Position numbers and translations under genes: made by a program. Shown one piece after another: positions 56,812 through 64,000 of a stretch of DNA of 64,000 nt. The DNA comes from Escallonia rubra (lineage: Eukaryota > Streptophyta > Magnoliopsida > Escalloniales > Escalloniaceae), in the NCBI GenBank assembly GCA_033065855.1, contig JAVXUO010002823.1, positions 1 through 64,000 of the forward strand, given 5' to 3'. Below the pieces are notes generated by a model that made no database searches, had not been told where the DNA came from, and saw only the letters and a program-made list of their open reading frames with translations. Each line of letters starts with the position of its first letter. Position 1 is the first letter of the stretch.

Positions 56812-57446
56812 TTGTCAGGCAAGGGAAAAAAGAAAATTCGACGGAAGAAAAAGGCTGACAAAACCACAACCAGTGTTTCTCGAAGCTCTAGTATAGATCC
56901 TATGGACCGTAGAGTAGCTAATCTAGTAGAAGGCATTCCCCTCAACATCGTATGCGCTTTATTTGTTTCATTAATAGCCAAGACTGGCAAAGCTGACCCA
57001 CCCAACGGTTGATAAAACTTTTGCTAAGTTGTATTCCACCATACATGGTGATAAAACTCATGTTATGGGGTCAAAAACTGCAGTTAATAATGGCCATGCC
57101 CCTTTTATAGGTTCAAAAGTTGCTACAAGGAAAACAACAAATGCTACTGTTGGCAAACTAAAGGCACCAGCCAAAAAGACTCCATTTGCCACTCTTATAG
57201 AAGCAGAAGAAGAGTTTTGAAGGTATTTCCTTAACCTCCCTGTTGTTTTAATAGATCGCTATTATGGTTACCCTGTCTCTTCTTTTTCAGAACCTGGGAG
57301 ACCTATTTATCGATTTAGAGGAAGAGGAAGAAGGGCAACCCCTTGAAGAACAACCTCTTCCTTCTGCATCAGTAACTACTAATGTTGTCGGAACCAACAT
57401 AGGCCTTCAGTCTCCTCAATCTTCACATCATATAAGTATCTTCTGA
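56812..57446 (+). other. Fragmentary open frames of unknown identity
   Basis: Three short plus-strand frames follow in series: a Lys-rich one beginning GKGKKKIRRKKKADK (56812-57012), one with a basic Ala/Lys-rich end (57029-57220), and an acidic one (57264-57446). They look like decayed or exonic pieces of one charged, low-complexity protein tail. I do not recognise a family. Confidence 0.35.
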
Positions 57447-57686
57447 CAGAATGACCCCCATATTTTTTGATAAATTTATAATGGTCCTCAGACCTTGGTA
57501 TTTACGGATCGTGAAACTTCAGTTAATTCACATGTTATGCCAAGTCCAAGAATCAATGGTCAACTAAATTGAAGATGCCATTGATGCTTCTTTTAGGCCT
57601 TCACCTCAAAATTCAAGTGGTGACTCTTTTGATGGAGCAATATATCTTGCCTTAGCTTCGTTTTGAGGTTTGCGACCTATCTGAAT

Positions 57687-58173
57687 TGTAACACCCCAAC
57701 CTTTATATTACCTGGCCGCTTAATTTTATTTTAAAGTGTGACTTTCATACGCAAGTTTTAGCGTAGATTTTCGTGAGCGAAAATCTTATCGGCAACCTTT
57801 AGAGACAAAATTTCTGAAAAACTATAAGTTATAATCTAACGATGGCCATTATAATTGATATTGATTGAAGTATTTAGTGACAATTAGCATAAATAATATT
57901 TTTTAAAACTTTTAGCGTCGGTATTTTTGTATTTAGCAACTTCTAACGACAATTAGTGTAAGTAGGGTCATGTAGCAACCGTTATATTTTTCCTAGCACA
58001 TTATTCTATCATAAATAGTTATTTTGGGCTATTTCGTAATAATAAAAAAGTTTTGGGTACATTTTTAAACAACTAACGAAACTTTAGGGGGGGTTTTGGT
58101 AACTGTGCTTTTAGGGTAATGTATATATATATATATATATATAACCTACATATTCGTAGGGCAGCCGTCCCAG
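57687..58173 (+). repeat. Possible start of a long LTR or old repeat
   Basis: TGTAACACCCCAACC at 57687 is of the kind that starts many plant Gypsy LTRs. About 480 bases of AT-rich DNA follow before the hAT insertion, and the repeat may continue at 61917. No partner LTR is in the window, so the call is tentative. Confidence 0.35.
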
Positions 58174-61100
58174 TAGAGGTGTCAAAAGGGTCGAGACGTC
58201 CGTGGGCCGGCCCGACACAGCCCTAAATAGGCCCGGGCTGGCCCGGTCCTATAGGTGAATAGTAATGGCCCTAACCCGTAGGGCCTTGGGCCAGGCTACA
58301 ATTTTTCCAGATTTTATCCAGGCCCGGCCCTAAAAAGCCCGGGTCAGGCCCTAAAAAATAGGCTAGCACGAAATCGGCCCGTTTTTAGGGCTTGGCCTGA
58401 TTTTTTAGGGCTGGCCCGACCCAGCCATCTTTTGGCCCGATATGGCCAGATTTTCTAGCCCTTATTCTGACCCACTATTTTTCAAACTTTTGATTCCCCC
58501 CCCCCCCCCAATTTTCCCCCAACGGCCAGATTCATCATTATTTGTCTAAATTCCACTTTTACCCCCCCCCCCCTCCCAAACAGCTATAGAACGGCTAGTT
58601 TGGGGGGGTATTTTCATTCAACTAATTTTTAACAACTATTTTAAAGTTTTTTACACTTTTACCCTCCCCAACAACTATAAACGACTAGTTTTAAGAGGCA
58701 TTTTGATCTTTTGTAGACTTTGAAAATTCTATAAATTCACACCCTTTCTTTCATATTTTTCACACCAATCTTTGTACTCTCTCTTAGCTAAACATTCTAC
58801 ATTTCTACAAGCTTTGCTACTATTTCCCTCTCCAATTTCAATTACAAGTATTACTTGTTTACTAATTACTACTCTTGCTAAATTCTAATTACTAACTACT
58901 TCTCTTATTCATTTGTTACTTCTAATTCTTTTGTTTACTAATTATTTATTAGTAATTAGTGAATTATTATTAATTACTGTTACCAAATTCTTTTTAATTA
59001 CTAACTCTCTCCAATTTTGAATTACAAGTATAGTAGTTAATTGTTATTTCTAATTACTAATTACTGTTCTTATTCCTTTGCATTTAGTTACTCTTACTAG
59101 TTTTATTTTTCAATATAGTAAAAAAGTTTAGCGTCAAATATAGGGATTACTGAATAAACTGAAACGTGGATCATCATCACGGAAAACACCACCACCAACA
59201 CCACAAGCACCACCACCACGGCCATCACAAACACCAATCCAAGCACCACCATAACCATTCATTCATGGATGAATGAGTACATGATGTATGATAGATACCC
59301 AAGCCAATTGGGAGTTCAATCAAAATATTCCAGATCTTGAATACACGCCTTCACAAGATACCCCGAATTATAGTCAAGGACGCAGCTCAGTTGGTGAAGC
59401 CACTACTCTGTGGCGTAATCTTAACCCGATGAGCGGTCATGGTGGAGAAGATTGAGTAATCCTTCCGGTGGTGAGCCAGAAGTCCAAAAGGCAAAAAAAA
59501 GAAAGTCGGGTGTTAGAATCATTTTGATGAAGTTATGGTGGACGGCGTCCGGAAAGCTCGATGTAAGTACTGTGCTAAATTATTGTCATCTGGTAGTGGT
59601 AATGGACATCTTAATAGGCATTACCCTCTGTGTGCACCTCAACAAGGCCACGTCGGACCAAGCCAACGCCTTTATCTTTTGACGGTAAGTTATTTGTTTA
59701 TAATCAGCGAGAGCAAAGAGACAGTCTCGCTGAATTTATTATTCATGATGAACAAGCCTTTAGTTTTTTCGATAATGCTAAGCACTCTATATATATGAAC
59801 ACCTACGTGCAACTAGATCCGATGCACTCCAGCAGTATAATGCTGCTAAAGCACGCTTGATTGATTATTTCGATCATTTTGACGGTAAAGTTAGTCTTAC
59901 TTCTGATATTTGGCAATATTCGTTTACTTTTGTTAGTTATGCTTGTGTGAAGGCCCATTGGTTGATGTTGATTGGACTATGAATAAGAAAATCATTACTT
60001 TCGAACTCTTTCATTTTCCGCATGATGCAATTAACGTTGCTACTATTATAATTAATGCATGTACCACATTTAAATTAAAGAATAAGATTACGAGTATTAG
60101 TTTTGATAATGCTACTAACAATAAAGCTGATGTTGTAGCTTTAAAGGAGAGCCTTCAACATGTACTTGCTGGTGAATTAAATCATGTTCGTTGTGTTTGT
60201 CATATAATTAATTTAATTGTTCAAGATGGTTTAGCTGTTACAGGAGATATTCTTCTCAAAATGAGGGGTATGACAGCGTTTATTAATAGTTCGGGTCCAA
60301 GAACACAACAATTTAAAGTGTTGTGTGTTCAATATAATATGCCTCGCAGGAGACCACTTACAGATGTGGTCCATAGGTGGAACTCTACATATCATATGCT
60401 TTTATATATTCTGGCATACAAGGAAGTCTATACGCATTTCTTATTAACCAAGTTCTCGACGGCTTGCCAACTCCCACGGAATGGCAGATGGCTACACACC
60501 TATCTGAATTTTTGGAGGTATTTTACACGTCTACCAATATATTTTATGGTACGTACTATCCCACCTCTCCTATCGCTATAATAGAAATTATCAAGATGGC
60601 TAAAATGTTAACAAAATGGAGATATCTAGGACCCTTTCAGGAAATAGTAAAAGAAATGGATAAAAAGTTTAATAAATATTGGAAGAAACTGCCTATTATT
60701 TTTGTTGTGGCTACTTATTTAGATCCTAGGTTAAAGTTGCATGGCGTGAACGTTTCAATACAAGATATATCGAGAATAATGACCTACACAGAAGCGGACA
60801 CAACCAAACTCACAGCAAAACTGAGCAAGACATTTGAGGATCTGTTCAACATCTATCATAATTCCGCTGATGTGCGCGGGCGAGCTTCATCATCGACTGG
60901 TGAGATGTATTATGCGCCATACCTTAAGGGCATTGAATATCTAGTAGCAAGATAACTACTAGGTGAATGTTTTTCTAATTTGACAGGTTCGTCTACTTTT
61001 TCCTCTTTTAATGAGATTGGTTTATATGACAATTCTAATCATTATTCTGTTTTATCAATGCAAGAACGTGCTAATTTTAATTTATTAAATTTTTGAAAAC

Positions 61101-61908
61101 AAAATCAAAACATGTATAAAACTTTATCCTAAATTGCACGAGATGTACTGCCGGTGCAAGCCTCTACGGTTGCTTCAGAGTCGGTATTTCAGCGAGCGGG
61201 AGGGTTTTGGATGACAAGAGGAGTCGTCTTAATCCCGAGTCGCTTGAGCTATGTGTATGTTGGAAGGATTATCTTGATGCAAAATACCGCGAGCAAGATA
61301 AACCGATTGATGATAGGAAGAGCAGCAACTCGGAAGTTGAAATACTTCCGGATGATTAGGTAATTTCTATTTATTTTCTTTTTCTCAAGTTTTAAGAATA
61401 AAAATTTTCACAAAATATAGATTTTTTTTTTTTACAAGCAAGATAGATATTTTTTCATATATATAAAAAAAATAAGTAACTTCACATGTTTGTTTACAAG
61501 CAGCCGATCCCAAGCCCGGATAAAAGGAGGAGGGTCTATGAACAAATTTATCTTCAATTTAACTCCATCAATTTGAATGCTAGAAATATTATTGTATACA
61601 CACATATTACTACTGCATGTACAAATCTTATACTCCATTACAGAATCCTAGTCATAGTATTCATTACAATTTGTTTACATAATAACAAAAAATTACCGCA
61701 ATTTAAATTTTTACTTGAAATAACAAGAAATTTTGAAGAAAAAATAGTTGGGCCCGGGCCCGGGCCCAGCCCTAAATATTGGGCCTAGGGCCAGGGCTTG
61801 GACTGGGCCTAGATACCTCTCTTCTCTGGCCCAACTCGATTTCTCTCCCCATTGGCCAGGCCCGGTTCCCCTCCCCATTGGCTTGGCCCCGGCCCGTTGA
61901 CACCTCTA
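58174..61908 (+). mobile_element. hAT transposon copy B, same family as the 12.8-kb element
   Basis: The ends are TAGAGGTGTCAAAAGGG and the inverse, GTTGACACCTCTA. The 8-bp duplication CGTCCCAG is exact on both sides (58166-58173 and 61909-61916). Length (3735 bp), GGCCCG-rich subterminal zones and internal gene all match the copy at 12767-16520. Confidence 0.95.
59150..61363 (+). pseudogene. hAT copy B transposase, heavily broken
   Basis: The gene aligns throughout with the copy A transposase but has lost the start ATG (ATA), gained several stops (for example TAG near 60950), and has frame changes near 59440, 59670, 59950, 60460 and 61180. Recognisable blocks include ARCKYCAKLLSSGSGNGHLNRHYP, SISFDNATNNK, HIINLIVQDGL and the C-terminal PVQASTVASES. 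Confidence 0.9.
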
Positions 61909-61916
61909 CGTCCCAG

Positions 61917-62385
61917 CCTTCTCCATTTTTCTGTATCTCGACTGAGAGAGAAATAAGGCTTGGAAATTCTCTAGCGATCCAATAAATTTTCTGATAAGAG
62001 AGAGGGACCATGGATGCCGTTGTTTACAATGTATGGGGTGCGATTATGTGATGTGTAGGCATGTGTATGCATGGCTGTGAAGGGTCACTTGTGTGTGCGA
62101 CAGTGTGGTGGTGGTGTATGTATGACTGTGTTTGTGTAGGTGTATGGGCGAAAATATGCAGATGTGTGTGTGTGGTTATGGTCTGTGTCTAGTGTGTGTG
62201 TGTGTGGATGTGGATGTAGAAAGTGTTTAAACAATGTGCAAATGGGTGTGTATACGGTGGGTGAGTCTAAACAGTGTGTTATGCATGTAAGGTATGTACA
62301 TATTGTGTGTGTACGATATACGTGAAGGTTGTGACGGCGTGAGTGCTAGAATGGTGGGAGTGCTGTGTGGGTTGTGTGTATATAT

Positions 62386-62417
<32 letters not shown>

Positions 62418-62590
62418 TTTTTTGTGTTAATGTTGGTATGAGTGTGTTAATAAAAAATAAAAAATAAAAAAGGGGGAAATGAAAGGAAGAGGTAGAATTG
62501 AAACTAAAATGAACGGAATGAAGTGGATATTGAAAAATAAAAATGAAAGGGAACAGGAAAATGAAAGGAGTAGTGGGTTAATGGCAAAAA
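61917..62590. repeat. TG-rich low-complexity DNA
   Basis: From 62040 to 62420 TGTG words dominate, with a short (TA)n at 62400-62417. It mirrors the CA-rich zone in the inverted copy near 44.6-45.0 kb. Confidence 0.6.
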
Positions 62591-63999
62591 GGGTTTATGA
62601 ACAGCTATCGTAAAATGTTGAAACTTTACAAGAAGAGTCGTATGGTAATATCATAATTTTTGTAAAATTTTCATATGTTTCGGATATCGAATGTATTTTT
62701 AATATTTTTGGCAAGTTCAGATTTATAATATTCTTTTGAGCCTTTAAACTCATGAAAATGTTTTGGAAAATTTAGAGTAATGTTTTTATAGTATAAAAAA
62801 AACTCAGTATAAATTTGGTGATTTTAGAGTTGGTTTGCTATCATTTCTGTATCGCGTTGGATTTAGCAAAATAAATATTTTAAAAATAGTTTTGATGTCT
62901 TTTAAATAATGATTTCAATTTCTATATTTTTTATACATATTTTAAAGTTATTAACAAAATTATGGGACTTTATTTTCACCTAGAAATAATTAAGGCTATT
63001 TATGGGTTTTATTTCATTTAAAGAAATTATTTTAATTTGAAAATATTCAAAAATTCAGAAAATTCATATTTTGACTTTTATTAATGTCTTAAGCAATAAA
63101 AGTGTTTTATTGTAATTTATTATAAATTTTGGGATATCGTTACGCGTTAAGGAGCGTACAAGATTTTCGGTTAGGTTGGTCGTGTGCGAGGCCATTTCGA
63201 GCTGCGCGATTTCGGAGCTAGAGGTGAGCACGTGGTGGGTAGTCGATATTAGGTTTATAATATTGTAGCATAGATTGTGTTCTAATAAATGGATTACCAA
63301 TCTAAGTTTATTCAGAGAATTTTGATCGAGGTTACGTAGCATTGCTTAACTTGGATCGAGGTAAGGAATTTCATCCGAACCCTATTTCATTATTCTTTTC
63401 AAATGCTTATAACAACAGTTTTACAAACTACATTGAATGTTGACTTTTATGATTGATTTAAAGATGTTTTCAAATTGCCCATGAAACCCTAATTCGAGCC
63501 TTATAGCGATCGTTTGGAATTCATGTTTCATTCTCATATGTTTATTGATTTGACCATCGTAAAACATTTTGAGTTATACTTATCTTTGTTTCATTCTCAT
63601 CTTCGAATTCATTGTTCATTTAATATGTTTATTGATTTCTCATCATAAAGTAATTTCAATTGTATTTACTCCTTGTAAATGTTGATATGAGTTAGTAATT
63701 TGGGAGTTATAAGGATGGTGCGTTTTTTGTGTTATAAGGATGGTTTGTTGGTTGGTTAAACTAGTACCTAAATGGACTAGTCAGTATACATATGCATATG
63801 TAAAACGTATCGAGCACTGCCGGGGTCACTTTGCTATAGCGTACTGCTCATGTTCAACGTTTTTTATTCCTGTTTTAAAATACATAAAGTGTTTTGAATA
63901 ATTGTTAATTAAGTGATCGAGTTGATTCTCGTCCCTATGTTTATATCGAAACAATTGAGATTTCATTTAAAAGTGTTTCGAAAAGATATTGTTTGCCTT
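62590..63999 (+). repeat. Old dispersed repeat, direct copy
   Basis: Aligns in order with the reverse complement of 42930-44470 (see that entry for shared blocks). It runs off the window edge. The only open frame of note (63064-63342, minus) has no recognisable motif. Confidence 0.65.
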
Positions 64000-64000
64000 G

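Overview
The window is nuclear DNA from a flowering plant, almost certainly a eudicot. The support is an intron-rich host gene of the plant carotenoid cleavage dioxygenase family, GT-AG introns, CCCTAAA telomere-type repeats, and plant transposon families (CACTA, hAT, Mutator-like, Copia) that fill most of the 64 kb. I cannot name the species. No tRNA, rRNA or CRISPR feature was seen.

Layout. 1-1310: AT-rich, no gene. 1311-12002: a complete CACTA (En/Spm) transposon with a 3-bp AGG target duplication and open frames for both of its genes (TNP2- and TNP1-type). It also carries a telomere-like tract, a 21-bp-periodic G-box array, a ~140-bp tandem array and a long foldback upstream of TNP2. 12767-16520: a complete hAT transposon (8-bp duplication) whose transposase frame carries two TGA stops. 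17557-26397: a Copia retrotransposon with two 491-bp LTRs and a decayed coding region; a 1250-bp non-autonomous hAT (23255-24504) is inserted in its RNase H domain. 26600-28160: a diverged direct duplication. 28764-33428: the one clear host gene, a 13-exon CCD1-like carotenoid cleavage dioxygenase that splices in silico to 604 residues with all four candidate iron-binding histidines. Its last exon and 3' flank are copied at about 34.4 kb. 34767-39830: a second Copia on the minus strand that lacks a recognisable 3' LTR. 40290-42041: a plant mobile domain (PMD) relic split by a 1167-bp Mutator-like insertion (9-bp duplication). 42930-44470 (inverted) and 62590-63999 (direct) are two copies of one old repeat family.

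The most interesting part is 46587-56697. It holds an 8.85-kb Mutator-like element (MULE) with about 240-bp terminal inverted repeats. The element encodes a full-length FAR1/MURA-type transposase (minus), a small intron-containing single-domain B3 DNA-binding protein (minus), and a PMD-Ulp1 (C48 cysteine protease) fusion gene (plus) with two apparent frameshifts. Eighteen copies of a 23-bp palindrome lie only in its non-coding parts: the two terminal repeats, the B3 upstream region, and the gap between the convergent B3 and Ulp1 genes. A related 1.23-kb non-autonomous element next to it has nine more copies, some with changes mirrored in both arms. Both elements sit in (AT)n tracts. A transposon that encodes a sequence-specific DNA-binding protein and also carries a repeated, symmetric candidate site recalls the sequence-specific anti-silencing logic known for Arabidopsis VANDAL/VANC. 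Here the domain would be B3, and the link is inference.

58174-61908: a second, more decayed copy of the 12.8-kb hAT family, with its own 8-bp duplication, lies inside the right-hand old repeat. The architecture is a nest of insertions around one host gene. Exact target duplications were found for five elements; others have imperfect or unclear ones.
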